From positions 181,420 through 245,419 of the forward strand of contig NZ_AUIF01000017.1 in the NCBI RefSeq assembly GCF_000423565.1: a stretch of 64,000 nt of DNA, given 5' to 3'. Positions 35,796 to 44,371 of this stretch are shown here, in pieces (the stretch's first letter is position 1; the number at the start of each line of letters is the position of its first letter). The stretch is from Runella zeae DSM 19591. Its GTDB lineage: Bacteria > Bacteroidota > Bacteroidia > Cytophagales > Spirosomataceae. Below the pieces are notes generated by a model that was not told the DNA's origin, ran no database searches, and saw only the letters and a list, made by a program, of their open reading frames with translations. Made by a program: the position numbers and the translations under genes.

Positions 35796-36998
35796 ATGGA
35801 TTTAAGGACCGATTCGCCTTACTGGCTTATGAAAAACGGCTTTGTTTATTCTTACCCTTCTCTCAATCATTCGGTCAAAACAGAAGTAGCTATCATAGGC
35901 GGCGGAATTACCGGTGCTTTGATAGCCTATCATCTTACCCAAGCGGGGATTTCTACGGTGGTACTTGACAAACGTAAAATCGGAATGGGAAGTACTTGTG
36001 CGAGTACCGCTTTGCTTCAATACGAAATTGATACTCCTTTGAATCAGCTTCAGTCTTTGGTGGGTGAAAAAAACGCTAATCGCAGCTATCTACTATGTGT
36101 AGAAGCCATCAAAAAAATCGAATCTATAACCAAAACCTTACAGAAGGATGTAGGTTTTGAAAACAAACAGAGTTTTTACTACGCATCCCGAAAAAAAGAC
36201 CTTGACGAACTTGAAAAAGAACTAGAATTAAGGCAAAAAATAGGGATAGAAGTTGAGTTTTGGACCCAAGAAAAGATAGAAAAGCATTTTAGTTTTTCAG
36301 CCCCTGGGGCTCTCATGTCAAGCTCAGGGGCGCAAATTGACGCCTATCGTTTTACACATGAGCTTTTTCAGTGGGCAAAAGCACGCCAATGTCAGGTATT
36401 TGATGATACGACCGTGGAGGAGATGGTGCACCATAAAAATGGAGTCACCCTAAAGACCGAGCAAGGCCATACTGTGGATGCCAAAAAGCTGATTATCGCG
36501 TGTGGATATGAATCTCAAAACTATTTGACCAAAAAAATAGTAGACTTCAATTCTTCATTTGCGGTAGTGAGTGAGCCTGTGCCTATGGAAGATATTTGGT
36601 ATCACAACTGCTTGATTTGGGAAACCGCCCGCCCTTATTTATACATCCGAACAACCTCCGACAGTCGTATATTAATAGGTGGAAAAGATGAGCCTTTTTA
36701 TAGCCCTACCAAAAGAGACGCCCTCAACAAGCGTAAGGCAGCTCAGCTAGAAGATGCCTTTAAACGAAAATTTCCTAATATCCCGTTTCGGGTAGATTTT
36801 AAGTGGGCAGGGACCTTTGCCGAGACTGCTGATGGGCTACCCTATATTGGAAAAGTGAAAGAGCACCCACATACTTACTTTGCTATGGGATTTGGAGGTA
36901 ATGGCATTGTTTTTAGCCTTCTAGCAGCGGAGATAATCAGAGATGAGTTGGAAGGTAAGAAAAATGCGGATGCGTCAATATTTAAGTTTGACCGTTAG
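35796..36998 (+). CDS. FAD-dependent oxidoreductase (DAO family)
   Basis: A 400-residue flavoprotein. The N-terminal dinucleotide motif is VAIIGGGITGALIAYHL (residues 29-45), and GMGSTCASTALLQYE follows. The C-terminal half includes YIRTTSDSRILIGGKDEP and the late GFGGNGIVFSLLAAEII FAD site. This matches D-amino acid/glycine/sarcosine oxidase-like proteins. No partner gene gives the substrate. It converges with a receiver gene. Confidence 0.88.
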   Translation: MDLRTDSPYWLMKNGFVYSYPSLNHSVKTEVAIIGGGITGALIAYHLTQAGISTVVLDKRKIGMGSTCASTALLQYEIDTPLNQLQSLVGEKNANRSYLLCVEAIKKIESITKTLQKDVGFENKQSFYYASRKKDLDELEKELELRQKIGIEVEFWTQEKIEKHFSFSAPGALMSSSGAQIDAYRFTHELFQWAKARQCQVFDDTTVEEMVHHKNGVTLKTEQGHTVDAKKLIIACGYESQNYLTKKIVDFNSSFAVVSEPVPMEDIWYHNCLIWETARPYLYIRTTSDSRILIGGKDEPFYSPTKRDALNKRKAAQLEDAFKRKFPNIPFRVDFKWAGTFAETADGLPYIGKVKEHPHTYFAMGFGGNGIVFSLLAAEIIRDELEGKKNADASIFKFDR

Positions 36999-37021
36999 AG
37001 TTTATCGCTAAAAAAATACGG

Positions 37022-37387
37022 CTATTGAAGGATTTGCTCTATTTTGCTCAAATCGAGGGGTTTTTCGACAAAACCATCAGCACCAGACTGTAGTGCACGC
37101 TCCCGTAAGCCGCTCATTGCGGTGATCATGACGAGCCTAGAAGTAGGGGCTTTTTCCCGAAATTTTTCGATTTGTTCTACACCGATTCCATCTGGAAGAT
37201 TGTTGTCCAGAAAAATCAATGAAGGCTGCTCTTCGGCGGCTTTAGCAAGCCCTTCTTCGAGAGTATGTGCTCTAAGCGACATAATCCCAAATCTCTGTAA
37301 TGCTAACCCTAATAAAAGACAGGTGTCAATCTCATCGTCTATGATCACAGCCTTTCGGTAGGTTCCTGAAAAGGCTCTATTACTCAT
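37022..37387 (-). CDS. Stand-alone receiver domain response regulator
   Basis: A receiver-only protein of about 121 residues when started at 37387 (ATG before SNRAFSGTYRKAVIIDDE). In-frame ATGs at 37432 and 37456 would add 15 or 23 residues. The phosphoacceptor is Asp61 in LIFLDNNLP, preceded by the acidic pair at IIDDE and followed by Thr (MITAMS) and Lys (FVEKPLD). It lacks an output domain, so it acts by protein contact or phospho-relay. Confidence 0.85.
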   Translation of the reverse strand: MSNRAFSGTYRKAVIIDDEIDTCLLLGLALQRFGIMSLRAHTLEEGLAKAAEEQPSLIFLDNNLPDGIGVEQIEKFREKAPTSRLVMITAMSGLRERALQSGADGFVEKPLDLSKIEQILQ

Positions 37388-37595
37388 TTTTACAAATTGG
37401 TTAAAATACACATTATTAATATTTTGAGTCATGGCTGAGCTAATAATACAAAGCAATTTTTCTTTGTATTATTAGCTTTAATATTAGTTAAAAAATCGTG
37501 CCAGTATAATACATTAGTGGCAGATTTGATACTCAATAAACCTCAAATTGGGGAAAAAAGGTAACACAATCAACTTTTAGGGAGGTATTCGTGTA

Positions 37596-37614
37596 TGGAA
37601 TGGTTTTTTTTTGA
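37596..37614 (+). promoter_or_regulatory. Promoter-like element TGGAATGGTTTTTTTTTGA
   Basis: Lies 42 nt before the YtxH start codon. Apart from three extra T residues it repeats the 27296 element and continues GATGA-ATATA, as the 27296 site does. Confidence 0.4.
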
Positions 37615-37656
37615 TGATATACGAAAATATATGTCAATCACTAAAACTTAAATGCC

Positions 37657-37968
37657 ATGACTAATAATTCGAAAGTTGTACTGGGTATCATCACTGCCGC
37701 TGCCGCAGGAGCTGTTATAGGAATGTTGTTTGCTCCCGAAAAAGGTAGCGAGCTTCGTGATAAAATGCGTGACACCGCCAACGGCTTCGCTTCTGACTTG
37801 TTGGATGCCATTCAACGTGGTCGTCAGCAATATACAGAATTAGAAGGCGAAGTAGAAGACAAAGCCAATGAGCTCAAGTCGAAAGCTGCGGGTAAAGTTG
37901 CTGAAGTAAAAGACCGTGTAGAATCGGAAGTTGAAAATGTGAAAGATAAAGCGCAACGTTATTCATAA
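37657..37968 (+). CDS. YtxH-domain protein
   Basis: A 103-residue protein. An N-terminal hydrophobic span (VVLGIITAAAAGAVIGMLFAP, residues 7-27) is followed by the YtxH signature APEKGSELRDKMRD. The tail is Lys/Glu-rich and coiled. YtxH proteins are general-stress membrane proteins of unknown mechanism. The TGG-type element lies 42 nt upstream. Confidence 0.85.
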   Translation: MTNNSKVVLGIITAAAAGAVIGMLFAPEKGSELRDKMRDTANGFASDLLDAIQRGRQQYTELEGEVEDKANELKSKAAGKVAEVKDRVESEVENVKDKAQRYS

Positions 37969-38026
37969 CGGTGAGTCTGACGAAAAGGTACAAACCTGCT
38001 AGCTTATAAACCATTATCACAACCTC

Positions 38027-38058
38027 GAAATTGCGAAGGCATCAGTCTTCGCAATTTC
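38027..38058. terminator. 12-bp hairpin between YtxH and holin-like genes
   Basis: GAAATTGCGAAG/CTTCGCAATTTC (38027-38038, 38047-38058) with an 8-nt loop and no T-tract. It may end or attenuate the YtxH transcript. Confidence 0.5.
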
Positions 38059-38078
38059 TCAAAATATGATTCAATCCA

Positions 38079-38444
38079 ATGCAAGTACTAGAATCTGCAA
38101 ACGAAATCAAAGAACGAGCCGGAGACTGGTTTGAACACGCTTCTGATTATTTGGAGGCACGTTGGAACCTAGGCGTGTTGGATGTTTCTCAAAAAACCGC
38201 TAATGCCATTTCAAGTTTGGTTTCGGCGCTTATTTTGGGGGCTATTGGTATGTTGGGGTTGCTGTTTTTGAGTTTAGGAGCTGCATGGCTCATCGGAGAA
38301 AAGCTCCAAAGTTTGGCGGCGGGATTTTTTATCGTAGCCTTGTTTTATGGAGTTGTCGGAGTGGTTTTGTACTTGGTCAAAGACCGGTTTATTAAAATTC
38401 CAGTAGTCAACACTTTTATAAAAAAGTTTTATTATGAAAACTAA
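38079..38444 (+). CDS. Holin-X-like phage holin family membrane protein
   Basis: A 121-residue protein with an N-terminal amphipathic stretch (NEIKERAGDWFEHASDYLEARW) and two transmembrane segments (SSLVSALILGAIGMLGLLFL and AGFFIVALFYGVVGVVLYLV), the Actinobacteria-type holin-X pattern. It is not a lytic phage gene here: no endolysin or phage gene is near. The end overlaps the next start by 11 nt. Confidence 0.75.
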   Translation: MQVLESANEIKERAGDWFEHASDYLEARWNLGVLDVSQKTANAISSLVSALILGAIGMLGLLFLSLGAAWLIGEKLQSLAAGFFIVALFYGVVGVVLYLVKDRFIKIPVVNTFIKKFYYEN

Positions 38445-38910
38445 GATTGAAACAGTGGATGACCTGCGAGCTGAAAGAGCACGATTAAAAAACAAGTTAG
38501 AATTGTCTAGAATTCATATGCGAAAAGAAATAAATGCCATAAAGACAGAGCTTAGCCCCGCACGACAGGCCGTAGGAGTGGTAAGTGATTTGTTGACTAC
38601 TCCTCGAAAAGGGCTGTTGCCTATTGGAGTAGGGATTGGAGTAGACCTAATCTTGCGACGCACCTTGCTCTCTAAAGCAGGCTGGCTTCCAAGGTTGATA
38701 GTCCCTCTCATAGTACGGAATGTCACCACAAATCTAATTCAGAAAAACAAAACGAGCATCGTAGAAAAAGCCCTGATTTGGCTCAAAAAAGCCACCGATA
38801 AGCCTCAGCCCAAGCCACAGCTTATAGAGGCGGCCGCTCCTCAAAAATTGTTGCCAAGCCCTGCCAAGCTCAATGGCAAGGTTCAGCATCCGTCTCTTAT
38901 GGATAATTAA
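38434..38910 (+). CDS. Hypothetical protein coupled to the holin-like gene
   Basis: A 158-residue protein overlapping its upstream neighbour by 11 nt, so the two are translationally coupled. An N-terminal coiled coil (LRAERARLKNKLELSR) leads to a mildly hydrophobic middle (LLPIGVGIGVDLIL, LPRLIVPLIV) and a Pro/Lys-rich tail. Membrane contact is likely. No family is recognised. Confidence 0.65.
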   Translation: MKTKIETVDDLRAERARLKNKLELSRIHMRKEINAIKTELSPARQAVGVVSDLLTTPRKGLLPIGVGIGVDLILRRTLLSKAGWLPRLIVPLIVRNVTTNLIQKNKTSIVEKALIWLKKATDKPQPKPQLIEAAAPQKLLPSPAKLNGKVQHPSLMDN

Positions 38911-39353
38911 TAAAAAGCCTTGAAGGATTCGGGTTTTATGGGCAAATGGGTAAGGTTAATCCAAAACTTAACCAATGTTAGGATGGTATCATTGAAGACA
39001 TCAAACGAAGAAGGTTTGGAAATGTAGCAGTTGGCACCTAAAGCATAACATTGGTTAACGTCTTTTTCTGATTTTGAGGTAGTCAATACCACTACTGGAA
39101 TTTTGCGGAGCTTAGGTTCTGTTTTCAACACTTTTAATACTTCTCTTCCATCCATCCTAGGCATATTGAGATCAAGGATGATAAGTCCTACCGAAGCATC
39201 ATTGTTGTCGGTACGGATGTATTCCAATAGCTCCAAACCATCTCCTACAAACACAGTTGGGTTGAGTAAATTACAATCGTCAAGGACAGATTGCAGCAAG
39301 TACCGATCGTCGTCGTCGTCGTCGGCTATAAGGATAGTGGCGTTTCTGTTCAT
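38907..39353 (-). CDS. Response regulator, CheY/Rcp1-like
   Basis: A 148-residue receiver protein starting at 39353 (MNRNATILIADDDDDDRYLL). Asp61 in IILDLNMPRMDG is the phosphoacceptor; Thr (VVVLTTSKSEKDV) and Lys (ISKPSSF) complete the site. The start overlaps the stop of the histidine kinase upstream (ATGA), so kinase and regulator are coupled. It is closely similar to the regulator at 46008. Its last 4 nt overlap the convergent gene at 38910. Confidence 0.92.
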   Translation of the reverse strand: MNRNATILIADDDDDDRYLLQSVLDDCNLLNPTVFVGDGLELLEYIRTDNNDASVGLIILDLNMPRMDGREVLKVLKTEPKLRKIPVVVLTTSKSEKDVNQCYALGANCYISKPSSFDVFNDTILTLVKFWINLTHLPIKPESFKAFY

Positions 39354-40768
39354 AATTTCGGGGCTAAATGATTTGTTACTGGCAAATAGATGTGGAATAT
39401 GGCTCCTTCTTGATTTGGTTTTGCCTCTGCAACTATAAACCCGTTGTGATTGGATACAATTCGGCGGCATAGTGCTAGACCAATTCCTGTGCCTTCATAT
39501 TCAGACCGATTATGTAATCGTTGAAAGATTACGAAGATTTTTTCAGCATAAATAGGATCAAAACCTATACCATTATCTATAAACGAAATTTGGTGGTAAA
39601 TGTTTTCTTTTTGGTTGGTATTTATTCCTGCGATACTTTCCCCCACCACCTGCTTATACACAATTTCTATCATGGGTGGAGTATCGGGTTTGCTATATTT
39701 TATGGCATTGGAAATCAGATTGTTGAATAGCTGAATGATCTGAAACTCTATACCACTAATCACCGGTAGCGTTACGCTTTTGATGGTCACTTTTTTCTTG
39801 GAGATAGTATCCGAAAACTCGTCTTTTATGCGTTTCAGTAGAGCGTTTAGGTCAATGTCTTGGAATATTTTTTCACGCATATTTGCCGTTCGTGAAAACA
39901 ATAGCAAATCATCAATAAGCTGCTGCATCCGATTCGCTGATTGATTGATTTTGCTGAGGTTAGCTTTACCGTCTTCGGTGAGTTGGTCGTACTGTTTTAG
40001 GATGAGTCTTTCGCCAAAGGCGCGGATTTTGCGCAGCGGCTCTTGTAAATCATGAGATGCTACATAAGCAAACTGCTCAAGTTCGGCATTGGCGCGTTCT
40101 AAATCCGTGAGCTTTTCTTCCAATGTCTTTTGGAAACTAATACGTCGCGAAAGCTCTACGTACAATAATCGGAAGAAAATGAGCAAAAATGCCAAAGACA
40201 CGACCGAAAGCAACAAAAGGTAAAAGTTAGTGTTGCGGTCGGCTATTTTTTGCATTTCGGCGCGTTGATTGAGCAGTTGGAGTTCGTCTTCTTCAAAATG
40301 CCGAGAAATTACCCTAATCTTATCCACTTCTTTTCGGCCTTCTTCTAGGGCATTACCATCAAAATGCTGTTTGGCTTTGATACGGCTAATATTTAGTTCA
40401 ATTAGATTTATGTGCCGTTGGATAAGCATATTGATAGTATCTAAGCGTCGGAGCTGTAGGGGATTGTCTCGCACAAGCAGCCTGAAGTCACGGGTTACTT
40501 TTTTTAGTTTGTTTCTCCCTTCGGCATAAGGATATAAATATTTTTCTTGGCCTGAGAGTAAGTAGCCCCTATGTCCGATTTCTATAATAGATAGAGTATT
40601 GGTCAGGTCTTTGTTTTTGAGACGTACACGGTAGCTGTGATTGACCGATTCGGTGCGTCGGCCGGTTTCTTGTACTCGGTCGTAGGCGAGCCAGCTTAAA
40701 AAGATAAGCATAAATAAACTGACGGCCATTGCTAAAAAAATTCCCAACAAATCGTTGCGTAAAATCAT
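39350..40768 (-). CDS. CHASE3 sensor histidine kinase
   Basis: A 472-residue membrane kinase. TM1 spans residues 7-30 and TM2 about 181-204. Between them is a CHASE3-type sensor (IGHRGYLLSGQEKYLYPYAEGR). The dimerisation helix contains His239 in YVASHDLQEPLRKI, as in bacteriophytochrome-like kinases. The ATPase domain has NLISNAIKYS, DNGIGFDP and GTGIGLALC. It is coupled to the downstream receiver gene. Confidence 0.93.
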   Translation of the reverse strand: MILRNDLLGIFLAMAVSLFMLIFLSWLAYDRVQETGRRTESVNHSYRVRLKNKDLTNTLSIIEIGHRGYLLSGQEKYLYPYAEGRNKLKKVTRDFRLLVRDNPLQLRRLDTINMLIQRHINLIELNISRIKAKQHFDGNALEEGRKEVDKIRVISRHFEEDELQLLNQRAEMQKIADRNTNFYLLLLSVVSLAFLLIFFRLLYVELSRRISFQKTLEEKLTDLERANAELEQFAYVASHDLQEPLRKIRAFGERLILKQYDQLTEDGKANLSKINQSANRMQQLIDDLLLFSRTANMREKIFQDIDLNALLKRIKDEFSDTISKKKVTIKSVTLPVISGIEFQIIQLFNNLISNAIKYSKPDTPPMIEIVYKQVVGESIAGINTNQKENIYHQISFIDNGIGFDPIYAEKIFVIFQRLHNRSEYEGTGIGLALCRRIVSNHNGFIVAEAKPNQEGAIFHIYLPVTNHLAPKL

Positions 40769-41020
40769 AAGGGTAATAAATCTGTGGCTTATTTTCTACA
40801 AATATATGTAGAGAAAAATACCCAATTTGGGTAAAAAAACGTTTTAGTATAAAACTATAAAATCATAATAGGTGTTGTATATAAAAAGTTTGAAAAGTGT
40901 AATCTGCTGATTTTTAGGATTTTTTGTAAATTTAGACTTGTAAATATAAATTTTAATTGAATGTAATTACTTACTGAGGCATCCAATTTGGTAGATAAAA
41001 CCAAAAAATGTTGTCCAACA
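40769..41020. other. Divergent intergenic region before rpoN
   Basis: About 250 nt of very A/T-rich DNA between the divergent kinase and rpoN genes. It must contain both promoters. I see no reliable operator or small gene. Confidence 0.35.
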
Positions 41021-42448
41021 ATGGCGGCTACTATGCTAAACCTCGTACAATCTCAAAAGCAAACGCTGAAGATATCTCCGGCGCAAATTCAGTTGCTCAA
41101 TTTTTTGCAGTTGAATACGCTTGAGCTTGAGCAGCATATTAAAAATGAGCTTGAAGAAAACCCACTGCTTGAAGAAGGAAACGAAGAGTCTGATGATAAT
41201 TTTGGGGATGATTTTAATACCCCTACCAAGGCCGAAGACCGTACGCAAGATTATATGGATTGGGATGAATTCAAGGATGATGATATGCCCGATTATCGTA
41301 CTCGAATCAACAATTATTCCGATGACGATACTAATTATACGCCCCTTGTGGTAGAGGCTGTCACTTGGCGTCAAGAGCTCAAGGAGCAATTTCATCTATT
41401 GCCCCTGAACGAACGTCAGCAAATATTGGCTGATTTTGTGATAGATTCTTTGACCGACGAAGGCTACCTTAACTATACGGCGGAGGCATTGGCCGATGAC
41501 GTATCTTTTACAAGTGGGATTTTTGTAGAAGAGACTGAAGTCAAAGAAATCGTCGAAATCTTACGTAAAATGGACCCGGCAGGTCTGGGGGCGCGTGATT
41601 TGCAAGATTGCTTGTTGCTTCAATTAGAGCGCCGTTCAGATAAAGAAGCCGAATTAGCTACCCTTATCATAAAAAAATATTTTGACGAACTAGCCGCTCG
41701 CAATTATGAAAAACTAATGCGTGCTTGCGGGATTTCGTCAGAGGAACTTAAAGAAGTAATTGCACTTATTGCGTCACTCAATCCGCAACCTGTCATGGGT
41801 AGTCAGATTGACAGTTTTGTAATCAAAGACAACATTGTACCCGACTATATTGTCAGAGTAGACGGAGACCTAATCGAAGTAGAACTCAACAACCGCCGTA
41901 TTCCACCTTTACGTGTCAATAAGTCATATGCGCAAGAAGTAGGAGGGACTCGGGCTGCCAATACCTACGTCAACTCTAAACTTAATGCTGCCAACTGGCT
42001 GATTGATGCGATTCAGCAGCGCGAAAATACCATGCTCAAATCAATGAGAGCTATCGTCAAACTGCAAGAAGAATATTTTCGTACGGGAGATGTTCGCAAG
42101 CTAAGACCGATGGTATTGAGAGACGTAGCGGAGCGTATTCAGATGGATGTCTCTACTGTGTCGCGCGTTACGAGTGGCAAATACGCCCAAACTCCCTTTG
42201 GAGTCATTCATCTCAAAGACTTGTTTACGGAAGGAATCGTCACTCAAAGTGGGGAGGAGGTATCTAATCGGCAGATACAGCTGGCGTTGGTAGAATTGGT
42301 GTCGCAAGAAGATAAGCAAAGCCCGCTCAACGATTTTCAGTTGGCCGAAATGCTCAGTGAAAAAGGATACTCGGTGGCGCGTAGAACAGTCGCCAAATAC
42401 CGTGAACAAATGGATATACCAACGGCCTCGTTGCGAAGGATATTGTAA
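41021..42448 (+). CDS. rpoN: RNA polymerase sigma-54 factor
   Basis: A 475-residue alternative sigma factor; the ATG at 41021 is chosen over an upstream TTG at 40988. The N-terminal Gln/Leu-rich region I is seen in LVQSQKQTLKISPAQIQLLNFLQLN, followed by an acidic region II. The C-terminal RpoN box ARRTVAKYRE (near residue 452) reads the -24 element, with a helix-turn-helix (SVARRTVAK) just before. It reads promoters that need an AAA+ activator, and one is encoded only 0.5 kb downstream. Confidence 0.97.
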   Translation: MAATMLNLVQSQKQTLKISPAQIQLLNFLQLNTLELEQHIKNELEENPLLEEGNEESDDNFGDDFNTPTKAEDRTQDYMDWDEFKDDDMPDYRTRINNYSDDDTNYTPLVVEAVTWRQELKEQFHLLPLNERQQILADFVIDSLTDEGYLNYTAEALADDVSFTSGIFVEETEVKEIVEILRKMDPAGLGARDLQDCLLLQLERRSDKEAELATLIIKKYFDELAARNYEKLMRACGISSEELKEVIALIASLNPQPVMGSQIDSFVIKDNIVPDYIVRVDGDLIEVELNNRRIPPLRVNKSYAQEVGGTRAANTYVNSKLNAANWLIDAIQQRENTMLKSMRAIVKLQEEYFRTGDVRKLRPMVLRDVAERIQMDVSTVSRVTSGKYAQTPFGVIHLKDLFTEGIVTQSGEEVSNRQIQLALVELVSQEDKQSPLNDFQLAEMLSEKGYSVARRTVAKYREQMDIPTASLRRIL

Positions 42449-42468
42449 TCAAAATCATATATGTGATC

Positions 42469-42882
42469 ATGAATGTGAAAGCTAAGTTTTCGGAAAAATT
42501 CGAACAAATGGCCGAAGCGGCTACCCGAGGCGTAGGAAGTAGCTGGGCTTTTTTGTTGGCTTGTGGATTTGTGATAGGTTGGCTAGTAAGAGGTATAGCC
42601 GTTGGATTTGATGACATGTGGGACTTGGTCATGAACAATATCACGGCTATTGTCACTTTTCTGATCGTTTTTTTGATTCAACAATCTCAAAACAAAGATT
42701 CTTTGGCGATTCAGCTCAAACTGGATGAAATAATCTTGGCTTTGGATAAAGCCAACAACCAACTCGTAGATGCTGAAAATCTACCTGAAAAAAAATTGAG
42801 ACATATGCATGGAGAATACAGTAAGCGGGTAGAAGCACAAACACCTAAGAATAAAAACCGTAAAACAACTTCTTCATCTTGA
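42469..42882 (+). CDS. Low-affinity iron permease family protein
   Basis: A 137-residue protein (ATG at 42469, preceded by GTG at 42463). Two hydrophobic segments (SSWAFLLACGFVIGWLVRG and ITAIVTFLIVFLIQQSQNKD) and the downstream helix AIQLKLDEIILALDKANNQL match PF04120. The name comes from fungi; a role in iron transport in bacteria is doubtful. It sits between rpoN and the NtrC-type gene. Confidence 0.85.
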   Translation: MNVKAKFSEKFEQMAEAATRGVGSSWAFLLACGFVIGWLVRGIAVGFDDMWDLVMNNITAIVTFLIVFLIQQSQNKDSLAIQLKLDEIILALDKANNQLVDAENLPEKKLRHMHGEYSKRVEAQTPKNKNRKTTSSS

Positions 42883-42895
42883 ACTTTTGATTCGT

Positions 42896-44371
42896 ATGGA
42901 AAATAGAATATTGGTCATTGATGATGACACCGACATTTGTTTATTACTACGCCGTTTTTTGACCAAAAATGGCTTTGAAGTTGCAATTGCCCACACAGGC
43001 GCCACGGGATTGGCGACACTCGAAGAATTTCGTCCTGATTTGGTTTTGACGGATTTTCGTTTGGGTGACATGGACGGGACGACCATCTTGACCAATATCA
43101 AAGAAAAATTCCCTAGTGTGCCAGTACTTATCATTACGGGCTATTCTGACATCAAAATCGCTATCAATGTCATGAAACAAGGCGCTTACGACTACATCAC
43201 TAAGCCTTTGTTTCCGGATGAGATTTTACTTACAATTAAAAAGGCCCTGAAAGCTTCTCAAGAAGCTTCTGAGGGCGATACTGCCTTAGACGTAACCAAT
43301 ACTACTTCTAACCCCGCAGGTAGTCGCCGTAAAAGTAGCACTCAAGCGCAGTATATTTTTGGGGAAGGGCCCGAGTCTGTGTATCTCTACAAACAAGTAG
43401 ATTTGGTAGCTCCTACCAATTATAGCGTGTTGATTTACGGAGAAAGCGGCTCTGGTAAAGAGGCCGTTGCACTCGAAATTCATAAGCGTAGTAAAAGAGC
43501 AAATGGGCCTTTCATTGCGATGGATTGTGGAGCGATTTCCAAAGAATTGGCAGCTAGTGAGCTGTTTGGGCACGAGAAAGGTTCTTTTACGGGTGCAATA
43601 GGACAAAAAATCGGTCATTTTGAAATGGCCAATGGAGGTACTTTGTTTTTGGACGAAGTCGGCAATCTACCCTACGATGTACAAATGTCGCTTTTGAGGG
43701 TAGTGCAAGAACGAAAACTGCGGCGTATCGGCGGAAACCGCGAGATAGACGTAGATGTAAGGCTGATTGTAGCATCCAACGAGCGTTTGATTGAGGCAGC
43801 TCGAAAGGGTAAATTTCGTGAAGATTTATACTATCGTTTCAACGAGTTTAGTATTGATGTACCTCCCCTCAGAGACCGACGCTCTGATTTACTGACTTTT
43901 GCACAGTTTTTCTTGGATAAGACCAACGCCGAATTGGGCAAACAGGTAAAAGGCTTTACGCCAGAAGTAGAAAAAGCTTTTAAGGAGTATCCTTGGCCCG
44001 GTAATTTGAGAGAGATGAGAAATATCATTCGTCGATCAACATTACTTACCGAAGGAGATAAGATAGACATCCGAACACTCCCTTTTGAGCTTATTAATTA
44101 TGATAGGTTGTTGTTTTTAGAACCAAACAATCCACCCTTGCCTGAGCCTTCTCCTTACGCTAGCTATGAAGCTCCGGCTCCGTCGATTCCGGCTAAGGTG
44201 GTGACTCCCCCCAAAGTAGATTTGAAATCGGCAGCGCTCGAAGCCGAATATGAAATGATTTTGAATGTTTTGAAACAAGTAAACTTCAACAAAAGTAAGG
44301 CAGCCCAAGCCTTAGGAATCGACCGGAAGACTTTATACAACAAAATGAAAAATATCAATCTTAGTAACTAA
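42896..44371 (+). CDS. Sigma-54-dependent NtrC-family response regulator
   Basis: A 491-residue three-domain activator. The receiver has Asp53 (LVLTDFRLGD), the AAA+ domain has Walker A GESGSGKE near 182 and the sigma-54 contact loop GSFTGA near 228 (canonical GAFTGA, Ala to Ser), then Walker B GGTLFLDEVG. The C-terminus is a Fis-type helix-turn-helix (SKAAQALGIDRKTLYNKMK). The adjacent rpoN makes a local sigma-54 circuit likely. Its stop shares an A with the next start (TAATG). Confidence 0.95.
   Translation: MENRILVIDDDTDICLLLRRFLTKNGFEVAIAHTGATGLATLEEFRPDLVLTDFRLGDMDGTTILTNIKEKFPSVPVLIITGYSDIKIAINVMKQGAYDYITKPLFPDEILLTIKKALKASQEASEGDTALDVTNTTSNPAGSRRKSSTQAQYIFGEGPESVYLYKQVDLVAPTNYSVLIYGESGSGKEAVALEIHKRSKRANGPFIAMDCGAISKELAASELFGHEKGSFTGAIGQKIGHFEMANGGTLFLDEVGNLPYDVQMSLLRVVQERKLRRIGGNREIDVDVRLIVASNERLIEAARKGKFREDLYYRFNEFSIDVPPLRDRRSDLLTFAQFFLDKTNAELGKQVKGFTPEVEKAFKEYPWPGNLREMRNIIRRSTLLTEGDKIDIRTLPFELINYDRLLFLEPNNPPLPEPSPYASYEAPAPSIPAKVVTPPKVDLKSAALEAEYEMILNVLKQVNFNKSKAAQALGIDRKTLYNKMKNINLSN

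Noticed and set aside
38079..38444. Prophage based on the holin-like gene
   Set aside because: There are no lysin, capsid, integrase or terminase genes nearby; the family is widely chromosomal.
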